The position numbers and the translations under genes were made by a program. Source: Phymatolithon calcareum (taxonomy: Eukaryota; Rhodophyta; Florideophyceae; Hapalidiales). From it: a stretch of DNA of 64,000 nt. The notes under the pieces were generated by a model. It searched no databases. It saw only the letters and a program-made list of their open reading frames with translations, and was not told where the DNA came from. The stretch is taken from assembly GCA_977006965.1 (NCBI GenBank), contig OZ345367.1, positions 1,488,001-1,552,000 of the forward strand, in the 5' to 3' direction. Shown piece by piece: positions 20,265 through 31,000 of the stretch; within the stretch, counting starts at the first letter, position 1, and each line of letters starts with the position of its first letter.

Positions 20265-20459
20265 CTAGTGCGGTTGAAGGAACTTGAAGTTTTCAGCCCG
20301 AAGTACGGCAAAATTCTTGTCTTGAGCCGGACGGTCCCGATGAGGGCACTGCGGGCGCCGGTTTCCTATGGCAAGGCAGGAGTAGCAAACGTCAACGTGG
20401 TCTGATACTGGCTCGGCAGGCTTGGTTTCCGACTGCATCTGTGCGCCGACGACCGGCAC
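20265..20459 (-). pseudogene. gypsy gag nucleocapsid remnant
   Basis: The motif CYSCLAIGNRRPQC fits CX2CX4(H)X4C but has Asn where His should bind zinc, so the knuckle is degenerate. The ORF 19836-20246 between this and the protease is Pro/Arg-rich and probably the rest of gag out of frame. Confidence 0.5.
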
Positions 20460-20586
20460 ACGGTCTGGTGCACCTTTCCGTTGCGGTTATCGGAACCTGG
20501 GAGGGTAGCCTCCCGGTTCACCAAATGAGCTTCATGGCAACGCGGTGGAGATGATGCGCTGACTGGGACCATAACTTGTTGTTGGA

Positions 20587-21012
20587 GGTTAGGGATGAGA
20601 TGAGGTGACTGAAAAAGTTTGGTTGGTAAGATATGGATGAGGAGAAGTTGAGATAGGTGAGAATGATTTCCTTGGTTTTTTCATTTGGCGAAACTCACGT
20701 CGAGGATATATAGACCTGAGAACTCGACCAGACTTTATCAAAGTCCAAATTGACGACGGAGACACACAAACCGTAAACAAATTTGTCATAATATCATATC
20801 ACGCGTGTAACATGAAGAAATCGAAAATTATCTACAGAGTGAGGGGAGTATGATTGTCATATTCTTCTCATAATTTGATGCGTGTCACAACAAAATCTTC
20901 TTGATTCAAAGTTCTGAGACACTTGGAATAGACACGTGTACACGTGTACAGAGATCATGCGTTGACATAGAAGTGCGTTGCGACTAGAGCTCCAAAATCT
21001 ACACTTCTAACA
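20587..21012 (-). repeat. 3' LTR of the minus-strand copia element
   Basis: About 425 bp, similar throughout to 25164-25563. It ends CTAACA on the plus strand, the complement of the TGTTAG terminus, so its inner end is well defined; the outer end reads GGTTAGGG where TGTTAGGG is expected. It carries an extra stretch near 20925-20950 containing ACACGTGTACACGTGT. Confidence 0.88.
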
Positions 21013-21020
21013 CTCCTCCC
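21013..21020 (-). other. polypurine tract
   Basis: On the minus strand GGGAGGAG sits directly before the TGTTAG start of the 3' LTR, the correct place for the plus-strand primer of reverse transcription. Confidence 0.75.
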
Positions 21021-21033
21021 TGATTGAGGGACA

Positions 21034-21978
21034 CTAAGAATTTCCCCTGCATACTCCCATGTCCTGCGCGAACTTGGAAGTCCTGATGCAATCCAGCGGA
21101 ATGGTTATTGCGTCGGCAACCATTGAGTCTGTCTCGCAGTTCTTGGTCACAAGCTTCCCGGTGACAACAACATCACGTACGTAGTTGTATTGTATGTCGA
21201 TATGCTTGTTTCGCTGAGTTATTGCAGCGTTCCTCCCGGTGGCGATCGCACTCTGACTGTCGGTGTACAGAGTCATGCGAGTTGGCTTGTCGAGACCGTG
21301 GACATCGGCGATGAGACGTGATGGCCACAGGGCTTCCTTTGAGACGGCACACGAAGCGATATATTCCGCTTCGCATGTTGAGGTGGCCACAATGGCCTGC
21401 TTCTTCGAACGCCAGCTTATGGCTACCTCTGCAAGTAGGAAAACGTAACTAGTTGTGGAGCGCCGAGTCTCTCTGCAGCCTGCCCAAGCCGAGTCGGTGT
21501 AGCCGAATGGAACTAAGTCTCTGTCTGAGCCGAAAAGAATCCCGTGGTTCCGAGTACCCGAAATGTATCGAAGAACACGCTTGACAGCCATCCAGTGACG
21601 TTGGAGGGGCTTCTCGCAGAATAGAGACAGCTTTCCGACCGAGTCCGATATATCTAGACGAGTCCCCACCATCAAGTACATGAGACTCCCGATGGCGGGA
21701 CGATACGGAACTTGGTCTGACACTGACTCAGTGATATCGACTTCTTCAATTCCGGTGTTTTTGTGACTCGACTCCATGCTGGCTTTGAGTTTTCCATTCC
21801 AAACCGTTCCGAGACTGACTGGGCGTACACCGACTGCGAGAGATGAAGGGTCCGAAGTTTTCGATTTCTTCGGATAGTAGTCCATCCCATGCACCTGTCG
21901 GAACCCTTTCGCAACGATTCGTACTATTGGGACTGTATCCTTGACCATGAAGCCATAATTGAACGGTAGGACATTCAT
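21034..21978 (-). pseudogene. copia pol end with RNase H; RT deleted
   Basis: The 314-codon ORF starts in an RT-like segment (VRIVAKGFRQVHGMDYY), then jumps past the RT core and resumes at YRPAIGSLMYLMVGTRLDIS, as in the region after copia RT. RNase H follows: YTDSAWAGCRETRRSTT, SWRSKKQAIVATSTCEAEY, TLYTDSQSAIA and RNKHIDIQY. The jump marks an internal deletion near 21880, so the polymerase cannot be functional. Confidence 0.85.
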
Positions 21979-22074
21979 GTCGGAGTTGCATGGTACCAGC
22001 TTCCATGTGTAGTTACGGGTGAGTGACGAATGTTCTTTCTCAATGGCGGGAGACCAGATGTCAACGTTTTCATT

Positions 22075-22620
22075 TCAAGTCGCTTCCCTGAAGGTCTGAG
22101 GCACTTGGTGAGACAACATTTTGCTTTCGGATGCAAGGTTGACATATTCGAGGGCGAGCATAGCAGTATGCGAGGGAACATTCCAAAATTCAGTGGGTGG
22201 TTTTGAGACCCGAGCTGACCGACGAAGAATAGGTTTGGCGATCATCGGAGTAGTTTCGTCCAATATGTAGTTCTCCATTATCTTCCTAGTGACCTTCGTT
22301 ACGGGCTTCTTCCGAAATGTCCTTAGCTTTCACCGTATCCTCACATGTTTTAACGTGAAAGTTTTGTTGAGTGTCAATGGATACATCGGTTTCTGCTTGA
22401 CTTAATCCGCAATCCGATTCGTCGAACGTCACGTCCCTTGAAAAATCACCTTCTTGGAACTTGGATCCCACAGCTTGTACCCTTTCGACGAATTCGCATA
22501 TCCCAGCAGAATGGCCTCACGAGTTCGACAGTCAAGTTTCTTATACTTCTTTTTCGGAATCACGTACCAACGCTTTGTGCTAAACACACGTAAGTGTCCC
22601 AAATCTGGAGCGGCACCCAT
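22075..22620 (-). pseudogene. copia integrase C-terminus and pol linker remnants
   Basis: Short ORFs in different frames carry GHLRVFSTKRWYVIPKKK ... AILLGYANSSKGYKLW, typical of the C-terminal end of copia integrase, then an acidic linker and RRSARVSKPP, which usually precedes copia RT. Frame changes between them show decay. Confidence 0.7.
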
Positions 22621-23066
22621 TCATATGTGATGGAGGGTCATGTTCGAAGGAAGTTCTCGTGACGTAACTCGATTGCGAACATACACAGCAGTAACAAGTG
22701 CTTCAGCCCAAAACTTCTTCTCGATGACACTGTGATGAAGCATCGAGCGCACTAGGTTGAGAAGTGTGAGGTTCATGCGCTCAGCCACACCATTTTTGTT
22801 GTGCGGTGTATGCTACTGTGAGTTGGTGATATATACCGTGCTCTGCCAAATATGTCTTCAACTCGTTGGACAGGTACTCCCCTCCGTTGTCCGTCCGGAT
22901 AGCTTTGAAGTTCGGTGCAGTCGAGAAGTCCTGTACAATCAAGTGCTTAAGCTTTTTTCCTGTATGTGTTCCAGCATACTTGTGGAACTATTGAAAACAC
23001 TTAAAGCTCTCCGAATTCCTTCGCATGGTGTATACTGTGGTCCAATTGGACTGATCATCTATGAAA

Positions 23067-23535
23067 CAATTCGCAAGAGTCTCTACTCACTTGACCCTGC
23101 AGATGAAAATAAAGTCACCGAAGTTTCCTTTTTTTGCTATCCTTCAACTTTGGCATGAACGTCTCGCTTATGTCCACCCTTCTCGTATCTCCGATATGGT
23201 ACGTCAAGGGCTGCTCAAAGCTGTGATCCTCCATGTGACCGAACGTCGGACTTCACGAGATCGAGTACTGCTTCTGAACGAGAACTTCTGGACTTAGGGA
23301 CAGGAGCGCGATGTCCTTTTCCGTCAAGACAGCCTTTGCAGAGATGCACTGAGCTTGGACTGGGAGCAATGCTCACACCTTTGAGCACCCCTTGACGTAC
23401 CATATCGGAGATACGAGAAGAGTGGACATGAGCGAGACGTTCATGCCAAAGTTGAAGGATAGCAAAAAAGGAATCTTCGGTAACTTTATTCTCATCTGCA
23501 AGGTCAAGTGAGTAGAGACTCTTGCGAATTTTAGC
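23067..23535. repeat. inverted duplication inside the copia element
   Basis: About 155 bp at 23067-23220 reappear in reverse at about 23382-23535, with a spacer of roughly 160 bp. Both arms contain the gag-pre-integrase segment (LWHERLAxVH). The arms have small differences, so the duplication is not very recent or is copied from a sibling element. Confidence 0.85.
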
Positions 23536-23757
23536 CGCAGCAATCGTGTCATGATGAGCTTTAACATAGCAACGCCTGTTCTTAAACGTAATCTCATATC
23601 CATACTCATCAATTTTGGATACCGAAAGAAGAGAGTATCCAAAGTCCGGTAAGTGCATAGCATCCTTCAGTTTGCCCTTCGACTGCTTCCCATTGACATT
23701 TAGCGTAATGATGGCATCACCTTTCCCTGTAATTGTGGCTTTAGCTTTTGTTCCCAT
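23215..23757 (-). pseudogene. copia protease end and integrase zinc finger
   Basis: The 180-codon ORF includes LKDAMHLPDFGYSLLSVSKI, the common segment after copia protease, and the gag-pre-integrase domain LWHERLAHVHSSRISDM ... CKGCLDGKGHR with His, His, Cys and Cys of the HHCC finger. Downstream the sequence runs into the inverted duplication, so the integrase core is lost. Confidence 0.82.
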
Positions 23758-23810
23758 CTAGACAGTTGACGTCATTTTTGTATAGGAGCAGATGATCGAA
23801 CGATCGAATG

Positions 23811-24576
23811 TCATGTGCGATGTACTGGCAGAGTCAATGATCCATGACTTAGACTTTTCGAGAATGTCGGAACTGCGCACATTGGCCATGCGTCATACAA
23901 AGTCGGAATCGGACATGACTCGACTGGATTCCTATTCATCGGTGAGAAATGCAGATGGTTTTGTTTGCTTTTCATTTCGACGTTTGTATCCTTCAGGAGC
24001 AAGGTGGGGGAACTTGGTCCAGCACTTAAGGCTCTTATGTCCAGATTGATGACAATGGTCGCAGTGGTCACGAATGCGTTCTCCATTGCGTCTGGCAGTG
24101 AACAGTGCAGCAGTCTCAGCTTTTACATTTGATGCTTCTACTCTCATTAACATTCGTTGCTCTTACTGTAGAAGTCGGCTTTTCACAAATTCAAGCGAGA
24201 ATGACTCATCTTCAATACCAAGCGCATCGAGTGCACTTATCAAGCTGTCATACCGTTCCGGAAGTACGTTGAGCACGGCCATTTCCATTTCTTTGTCGTC
24301 GATATCGACATCCATTGACTTGAGGGTAGATGCGAGTTGTCGAATACGGTTCGTATAGGGCAGAATTTTCTCGCCTTCGAGCATAGTAGCTGTGCAGAAA
24401 TTGCATCGAGCAGCAAATTTGTTCAGAAGGGTGTGTCGTTCAAAGATATTAAGAATCAACTGCCACATTTCTTTGGCCGTTTCTACATCTTGCACATGTT
24501 CCAGATGTTCATCCGAGAAAGAAAGTCCGATTATTGCCTTTGTTTTTTTGTTTCCAAGCATGGAAATTTGTCTCAT
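23811..24576 (-). pseudogene. copia gag with zinc knuckle
   Basis: 24163-24576 encodes a UBN2-type gag segment (AKEMWQLILNIFERHT, YTNRIRQLASTLKSM, LNVLPERYDSLISAL). A following piece in another frame (23932-24153) has the knuckle CDHCHQSGHKSLKC, a perfect CX2CX4HX4C. The normal gag order is kept but at least one frameshift separates capsid-like and nucleocapsid-like parts, and the N-terminus is not clearly present. Confidence 0.8.
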
Positions 24577-24782
24577 TGAGTTATTTGACCTTCAACGTTC
24601 CTTGGGAATTTTTCCATTTTGCAGAGTTGGGTTCTTCTATTCTTGTCTAAATTCCGTTCGTGGAGTTCACTGCGAGTCAACCGAAGTCAACTTTCGATGC
24701 AATCTATCTCGTATAAGAAATTTCTTCGAGTTAATGTGACCCGGACCTTGATCGGGAGATGGCTCGAAGTCGTTTAACTCTT

Positions 24783-25085
24783 ATGGCGTTTTGGTACACC
24801 TGAACCTGCAGCCGGCAACACGCACTGTAAGACGCTTTGTAGTATCTTGAAGCGGGCCCAGTAAGAATCAGAGATTTTTGACAAGGATACGCAGCAGGAA
24901 AACCCTTGTGGTATTTTGGCACACCGGAACCTGCAGACGGCAACGCGCACTGCAAGACGCTTAGTGATACCCTGAAGCGGGCCCGGTAAGAATCAGAGAT
25001 ACTTAACGAAGATGCGCAAGCAGGAAGATCGGAGACAAAGATCCTCTGAAGCGGGCCTTGTAAGAATCAATGATTCTTGACAAAG
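24783..25085. repeat. leader tandem repeat, about 122 bp x 2.5
   Basis: Between gag and the 5' LTR, segments sharing CCTGCAG(C/A)CGGCAAC, GAAGCGGGCC and GTAAGAATCA occur at about 24783, 24904 and a shortened third copy at 25030. Leader repeats of this sort occur in retroelement untranslated regions. Confidence 0.75.
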
Positions 25086-25163
25086 ATGCGCACAGAGAGA
25101 GACCAGACAGAGACAGATCGGGGGCGAAGGAGAACCCCGGAGATGAGGATGATGATGAAGCGA

Positions 25164-25563
25164 TGTTAGGGATGAGATGAGGTGACTGAAAAAGTTTGGT
25201 TGGGATGATATAGATGAGGAGAAGTTGAGATAGATGACAATGAGTTCCTTGGTTTATTCACTTGGCGGAATTCAGGTCGAGGATATATAGACCTGAGAAC
25301 TCGACCAGACTTGATCAAAACCCAAATTGACGACGAAGACACACTAACTCTAAACAAATTTGTCATAATATCATATGACACGTGTAACATGAGAAAATCG
25401 AAAATTATCTACTGAGTGAGGGGAGTATGATTGTTATATTCTTCTAATACTTTGATACGTGTCACGATCAATCTTCTTGAGTCAAAGGTCTGACGTGCAC
25501 CGAGATCACGTAATGACAATGAGATGTGTTGCGACTAGTGCTTCGAGCGGCACACTTTCAACA
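25164..25563 (-). repeat. 5' LTR of the minus-strand copia element
   Basis: About 400 bp, starting TGTTAGGG and ending TTTCAACA on the plus strand, homologous to 20587-21012. Both contain GTCGAGGATATATAGACC, a plausible TATA region. Confidence 0.88.
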
Positions 25564-25890
25564 CACACCGGACAACGGAAAGTGTACAAAACTCTGTAAA
25601 GCAGCCGCAAAATATCAGATCAATGTGCATGAGGTTAATCGTCAGGACGGTGAGTCCTCTTTCGTTAGAATAAGCATAATGAATACGGACAAGTCCAGCA
25701 CACCTTTGAAAGTTCCTTCCGCTGCTCGTTTTTATCCTCTGCATATCACCGTTCTGAACTTCACAGAAGAGTACAGGCGAAAGTGTATCGTCCGCGGGGG
25801 ATAGGCAAGGGTCATTAGGACTGCTTGTGGAACGAAGATCGTCTGTGAGAAATGCATCTATCTTCGAATGCTATTGACGAGGAGCTTGTT

Positions 25891-26230
25891 TCAAACCGTG
25901 CAGTGCTTTAAGGAATTTTCACAGCAAGCTAGGACGCGTAAGATCTCGAAATCCAGACGGAACCTCCCTGTAAATGTCTTTATCAAGGGCGCATGTAAGA
26001 ACGCCGTCACAACATCCATCTTGTGTAGTTCAAAGTCATGAACTGCAACAGTTGCAAGAAGGATATAGATGGAGGTGAGCTTGACGACTGGGGCATACGT
26101 TTCACCGTAGTCCATCCCATGCAACTGTCAGAACACTTTCGCGGCAATGCGAATTATGAGACCCGTGTCGATGACTTTGAAGACGTACTTGCACGGTAAG
26201 ACGTTCATCGTGGATGTGCGAGGAACTACA
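25891..26230 (-). pseudogene. isolated copia reverse transcriptase fragment
   Basis: The minus strand reads NVLPCKYVFK, then an in-frame stop, then HGMDYGETYAPVVKLTSI and HKMDVVTAFLHAPL, the fingers and first catalytic Asp region of copia RT. It overlaps in content with the part deleted from the neighbouring copia element and begins just outside its 5' LTR, so it derives from a second copy. Confidence 0.78.
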
Positions 26231-26495
26231 CCAAAAATGGAATTTAGTGTCTCAGGGTCGGCACTGTAAGAATAACCATATCGTAAGTTGTACGAGGGGT
26301 CCTATAGGGGTTGTAATACTCCATGACCTCTGAGAACTTTTCCAAATAAATAAAAAATATCGCCCTACAAAATTAAAAATTGTCTCTGAAACTTTAAATA
26401 GGCTCCTCCTCCAAAATACGTTAGATCTTACAGAAGCTGCAAGCTTATCTACTTGGAAGCACTTTAGTTTATATACGAAACATAGCTCCCATTGA

Positions 26496-26601
26496 AACAA
26501 GGTAGCCGAATGGACTCACATAAATTCCGGGAATCTGGATTGTCGGTTATCTGTGCGCAGTGATGTATCATGAGGTCTCGGGTTCAATCTTCTAGGCAGG
26601 G
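26496..26601 (+). other. tRNA-like / Pol III promoter-like sequence
   Basis: TAGCCGAATGG at 26503-26513 resembles an A box and GGTTCAATC at 26581-26589 a B box, spaced as in a long-variable-arm tRNA (Leu or Ser). Acceptor and T stems do not pair, so it is not a working tRNA. It may be a tRNA pseudogene or the head of a SINE. Confidence 0.3.
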
Positions 26602-26871
26602 GCGGAACAGACATTAATTTATCATATACGCGAGATCCAAAGAGGTTTGTTCGGGAAATGCTCAGTCACAGTGTGCCAGCGCAGGTAAACGCCACTCATT
26701 AAAAATGTCGCCAGATGGATAGCTTACGTCTAAAACCTTCCTTTTTTAATTTTTTCTTAATTTACACACAAAATGGCGCTAATGATAGAATTTGAAGATG
26801 CTGACTTCCTGAAAGCTGGCTCTTAAGATAACGCGTCATGACAAAAAACGTTTCAGGAAACAGGCCCCGTT

Positions 26872-28789
26872 TACAGTAATGCTATTGACCAACGGCGCTG
26901 CTCCTCGAAGCACCAGAGTCAGCTCGGTGTGTTTAGAAATGATGGTGCAGAATCATTGGATGATATGGCCTTTCATATACTTTCCATATAGAATGTATCA
27001 ATATGCATTAGTTAAGCTTTGTTGCGCTTATGCATGAGTAAAGCATATAAGGACTAAATCTCTTCCGAGAGTCGCAGATAGCCCCACTCAACCATTCCAC
27101 CATACTCTCGATCTTGCAAAGCGCCGCTCGTTTGAGACCGAGAATGTCCAACTCTGCCACCAATGTACCGCCCTCAACCAGTCAACATCACCCATCTTCT
27201 TGTCGGAGGACCCAAGTTGTTTCAACTAAGTCCCAAAGGAAGGCAGTTATTCTATGGATGATTAACGAGGTCGAAACCTCCGGAAGTGATGACGCAATTG
27301 GCGCTCGCACTGTGCAGCACTTTCCAGCCATCTTCCGAGTAACGAATATGAAGTCATATGGAGCCAATCGGAAGAAAGCAATCCGTTGGTGGAACAGTCG
27401 CCAATCTTATCTTCAAAAACTGACCACACCAGAGGATAAGGCTATGTTCATCCAATCAAGACGTTCTATTGGAGTTTCCCAAAGACGTGTGCCTATCAAA
27501 GATTTAACTGGTCGTGGAAGAAAGCGATATGCATGGGTGGACTATTTACACTCTGTCCTACTGGAAGAATTTGAAAGACTGGGCGCTGCTGGTGTCCAGT
27601 TAAGCAGACGGCTTTTGAAACATATTGCACTCCGTACACTCTCCGACCCCACATCTCCATTCGTGTCAACCGACCTTGACGATCGTACTCATCGCCCAAT
27701 CATCACACATGTGACAGACAACTGGATCCAATCGTTCATGAACAGATGCAACATCGTCATACGAAAGCAGTCCGGCTCTTTGCAACGGTGCAATGCCCAT
27801 AACATATACACCGAGAAGTTGATTTCCCATCATCTCGGCCAATTGGAGCGCGAATTTTCAGATGGTGTGCTGGACGAGAACATGGTGGAGAACATGGATG
27901 AGACGCACTTTATTTTTAACATGGATGACGATAACTCTCTGGGAGTGTATGGATGCAAGAAAGTGAACTATGCGGACGTTGTCTCAGGCGGGGAAGGTAT
28001 GACTATGGTTTTGCGTATCAGTGGAGGAGTGAACGCCAAAATTGAAGCACCATTTATGATTTTTCGCAACAGGAACCGAAACTATCCCATACTGGGTGAT
28101 CCTGACAATGTACCCGGTGTTTCATACAGAACCGGGCCGAGGGGTTGGATGGACAAAAATGTTTTCAACCAGTGGTTAAACGAACCGCGAGCCATTTCAA
28201 GTGACCCTATTAGTCGGACGAGATCCTTGTTCATTGACAATTGCTCTGGTCACAATGAAACGCCGCAACAGGTGGAATCATTGAACTCTATCAACACTAA
28301 GATTCGGTATCTTCCACCGAACAGCACGCATATGTGTCAGCCTTTGGATTCTTTTGTTATTCAAAAAATCAAGGCTGTATGGCGAGAGGAATGGGAGGCA
28401 GAGAAATTGCAGCGCATGGAAGACGGAGATTGGGCATCCGGTCCAGATGCTTCCGGCAAACTCAACAACCCTGGTAAGACATATTATTTAAAACTCGCGG
28501 TGCGATGCGTGGAAAAGGTGAACAGCATGCAGGATGAAAACGGTATTCCGATTGTACGCAAAGCTATGATACGTTGTGGTCTTGCACTAGATACAGATGG
28601 AACGTGGAAAAGGAGCAGCTGTTCGATTACTTGCAAGACATTGTTGAAAAACACCCTGAGGAATACTGTGGCCTTGTTCCTGAATATTGAAATAAAGAAA
28701 ATGTGAAACAAATTTACAGCGCTATTTCATCAATTTTTGTAAAATGTTGCTGCTCACTTCCCGCGAGCTTCTTTTCGAGTATTACTGTA
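26872..28789 (+). mobile_element. pogo-type DNA transposon, apparently autonomous
   Basis: TA dinucleotides at 26872-26873 and 28788-28789 bracket a 1914-bp element (26874-28787). Its ends are inverted: CAGTAATGCT at the left and the complement of CAGTAATACT at the right, 9 of 10 matching. TA duplication and CAG termini fit the pogo/Tigger branch of Tc1/mariner. The interior has one long transposase ORF. Confidence 0.8.
27144..28706 (+). CDS. pogo-like DDE transposase
   Basis: The 520-codon ORF from ATG 27144 encodes a DDE superfamily endonuclease that would cut and join the element ends. An N-terminal basic helical DNA-binding region is followed by a CENP-B-like stretch, then the catalytic core: ENMDETHFIF (first Asp), LFIDNCSGHN (second Asp) and LPPNSTHMCQPLDSFVIQKI (third acidic residue, Asp, with the NSTxxxQPLD signature of pogo/Tigger proteins). 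No stop or frameshift interrupts it. A TGA ends it 81 bp before the right TIR. Length is normal for the family. Active transposition is not shown. Confidence 0.9.
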   Translation: MSNSATNVPPSTSQHHPSSCRRTQVVSTKSQRKAVILWMINEVETSGSDDAIGARTVQHFPAIFRVTNMKSYGANRKKAIRWWNSRQSYLQKLTTPEDKAMFIQSRRSIGVSQRRVPIKDLTGRGRKRYAWVDYLHSVLLEEFERLGAAGVQLSRRLLKHIALRTLSDPTSPFVSTDLDDRTHRPIITHVTDNWIQSFMNRCNIVIRKQSGSLQRCNAHNIYTEKLISHHLGQLEREFSDGVLDENMVENMDETHFIFNMDDDNSLGVYGCKKVNYADVVSGGEGMTMVLRISGGVNAKIEAPFMIFRNRNRNYPILGDPDNVPGVSYRTGPRGWMDKNVFNQWLNEPRAISSDPISRTRSLFIDNCSGHNETPQQVESLNSINTKIRYLPPNSTHMCQPLDSFVIQKIKAVWREEWEAEKLQRMEDGDWASGPDASGKLNNPGKTYYLKLAVRCVEKVNSMQDENGIPIVRKAMIRCGLALDTDGTWKRSSCSITCKTLLKNTLRNTVALFLNIEIKKM

Positions 28790-28906
28790 AAGTCCTTTGC
28801 TATTGAATTTTACCTGGGACACTAAATTCCAGTTTTGGTTTAGTGTCCAAGACTTCTTGCGCATTAGTGACGAGACGTCTGGCAGTGAAAGAGCAGTCTT
28901 TTTTCT

Positions 28907-29320
28907 TGGGATTATGGGAGTGATGGTACAAGTGGAAAATTTTGGTTAATGAGAATTGGAGGTGTAGATCATGAGATAGGTGCGAATGAGTTCCTTGGTT
29001 AATTGACTTGGAGGACCCTAGGTCTGAGAAATATAGCCCCCAGAATCCGACTAGATATGGTAAAAACCCTAGTTGAAGATGGAGACACACTAACCCTAAT
29101 CATAGTTGTCATAATATCATACGGCACGTGTAACATAAATATTCAAAAAAAATATCTAGTGAGTGAGAGGGATATGTTTGTCCTATGCTTATAATAATTT
29201 GACACGTGTAAACGCCAATCTTCTTGTCTTCGAATGTGGAGATGTCTTGTTGAACTCGTTGACACCTGTACGCATGTGTCAAGATCAAACCTTGACAATA
29301 AACTCGAGGCTATAAAGACT
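28907..29320 (-). repeat. diverged solo LTR of the minus-strand copia family
   Basis: Segments such as GAGTTCCTTGGTT, GAAGATGGAGACACACTAACCC and GTTGTCATAATATCATA match the LTRs at 20587 and 25164 in the same order, with more substitutions. No internal retroelement sequence adjoins it, so it is a solo LTR or a truncated end. Ends are approximate. Confidence 0.75.
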
Positions 29321-29509
29321 GATGATTTTCTCAGACCACTATCGAGAGTTGAATCCGTGACCTCAGCATTGCCTGGGACCATAACGTGTTGGATTTCAGA
29401 AATCATTAGGCCACATGTCCGGCTTGGATTAGTGGCTCAAAGACGGTGAACTATATTATTTCATCATCTGTACTGTAGAATACTGTATATGCAATTTAAT
29501 GCAGTTTAT

Positions 29510-29760
29510 ATCTAGACTTTCTAGAAAACGTTTAATGAAATATTTGTAGAAACATCTAGGATCGTATTCAAACTTTCTAGATGTAGCTAGAACAGGAATA
29601 GAACTTTCCAGAAACCTCTAGAAACTAGTTAGATCTTTCTAGATTTTTCTATAGCACGAATGGAACTTTGTAGGAACATCTAGAGAAATAGAATGTGCAA
29701 TTTTCGTCCATTTAAGTTATGATAAATAAAATAGGAATTGTCTATATAAACCCCGTTTGG
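29510..29760 (+). promoter_or_regulatory. TCTAGA/HSE-like cluster with TATA box
   Basis: About ten CTAG-centred sites occur in 29511-29693. Several match the heat-shock element core TTCnnGAA (TTCTAGAA at 29519, TTCCAGAA at 29616, TCTAGAAAC at 29627). A consensus-like TATATAAA follows at 29743-29750. No coding gene starts downstream, so this could be an orphan promoter or part of an LTR. Confidence 0.4.
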
Positions 29761-31000
29761 AATGCGACTAGGTAACCGCAAGGAGGAAGAAAACCAACAA
29801 CTGATAATAAGTAAATAGACAAAGAGTAATATCGTAAATACATAACTCCGACTTGCTCAACCAACCCCTGAAATAGGTATTCGTTTCATTGACTCTCCTC
29901 ACGTAAACAGTAGACACGCCCATGTAGTGAGTACCATTTTCCGTCCAGTCTCCTTTCTCCCCGGCCAGTTCTTATGAAATTTCCTTTTCGACAAGTGTCA
30001 AATATTTCCTCTTTCGCTTTCTTCGCTGAAAGAACAGGAGTATGTCTTGAAAAGCCGCGTATATTTGCGTCTTCGAGGCATGCGGCACGTAATTTTTTGT
30101 TAAAATAATGTGTTCGTCCTGTCAGTCACGGACTGCAACTTCAATGTAGCCCAGTGGTTAATTTTTTTCCAATAGCTTTTGTTGGCGATTAATTATTCTA
30201 ATCGAACATCGCCTTGTCGTTCAGATTAGCAGAAACCGACGTTCAAAAGCTTGCAATTGTACCGCGACTTTCCAGATTTATTTTCATTGCTCCACAAAAC
30301 GATTCCCTAAGCGCAAATTCTCCATAATTGGCCTGCGGGTTACTAAATCCAGTACCGATTACTAAATTCATCATGGTCTTGCATCCCTCAGAGCATTTCA
30401 AAGACTACTTCTCCATTCTATTTTCCATCCAGATCCGAAGATAGCGTCTACCTCCAGTTGGTTTTTCAAAAGTCAATATCTGCTCCAATAGCTCTTCTTC
30501 GCCATTTTCAGGACCAATGATAGCAGTGGGATTTTCTTGGTGCTTCTTCGTCATATAAACTTCAGACCTGAGCCTCTGAAACGCTATTGTGATTTCTAGT
30601 GCACTGAAAATGATGCAGATGACTGCAACATGTATAGCTGTCGGTTTGGAATTCTCGGAAGATCTATGATCTTAGTAGACCGGCAGGTGATGATCGTCTG
30701 GCGATAGTCGATGATTGATATTCGCCAGGTACCATAGAAGAATTCGATATGCTGATGGTCACCGTCAGCAACAAATGAGCAATTATTTTGAAATGATTAG
30801 AGAACGTTTACATAAAAAATTGCAATTTGTTAAAACGTGGCCAATTAAAATTGGGATTATTCCTCTCGTACTGCACATCCTTTTCTGGACAAATCTGTCC
30901 TGTTTGGGTCATTCTTATTTTTTGGATACTTCTTGCAGATTTTATTGTTAAAATAATTCAATGATAGTCCATTTCGGTTCTTAAAATCCACCTTTCGGAC
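29761..31000. other. non-coding, no feature seen
   Basis: AT-rich sequence with only short random ORFs. No repeat, RNA or protein motif is recognised. Confidence 0.5.

Larger units (their letters stand above)
18267..20459 (-). mobile_element. truncated Ty3/gypsy element
   Basis: Reading the minus strand from 20459 to 18267 gives gag zinc knuckle, protease and reverse transcriptase, the order expected for a gypsy pol up to RT. It ends just after the YIDD box, so the rest of RT, RNase H and integrase are gone. Several frameshifts separate the pieces. No LTR is assigned with confidence. Confidence 0.85.
20587..25563 (-). mobile_element. degenerate copia element, minus strand
   Basis: Related LTRs lie at 20587-21012 and 25164-25563. 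Between them on the minus strand, from right to left, come a repeat-rich leader, gag with a zinc knuckle, protease/integrase HHCC region, integrase C-terminus and an RNase H-containing pol end. Most of the integrase core and RT are deleted or scrambled and an inverted duplication sits at 23067-23535. No matching flanking duplication is visible, so one end may have been lost or exchanged. Confidence 0.9.

Noticed and set aside
20563-20575. CTGGGACCATAAC as a half-tRNA(iMet) primer site
   Set aside because: The match resembles an initiator tRNA anticodon stem, and a similar string occurs near 29374, but it lies outside the LTR on the wrong side for the copia element and no gypsy LTR could be assigned.
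20583-25568. Target-site duplication for the minus-strand copia element
   Set aside because: Flanks TTGGA and CACAC do not match; no duplication can be claimed.
26496-26601. Functional tRNA gene
   Set aside because: Acceptor and T stems do not pair.
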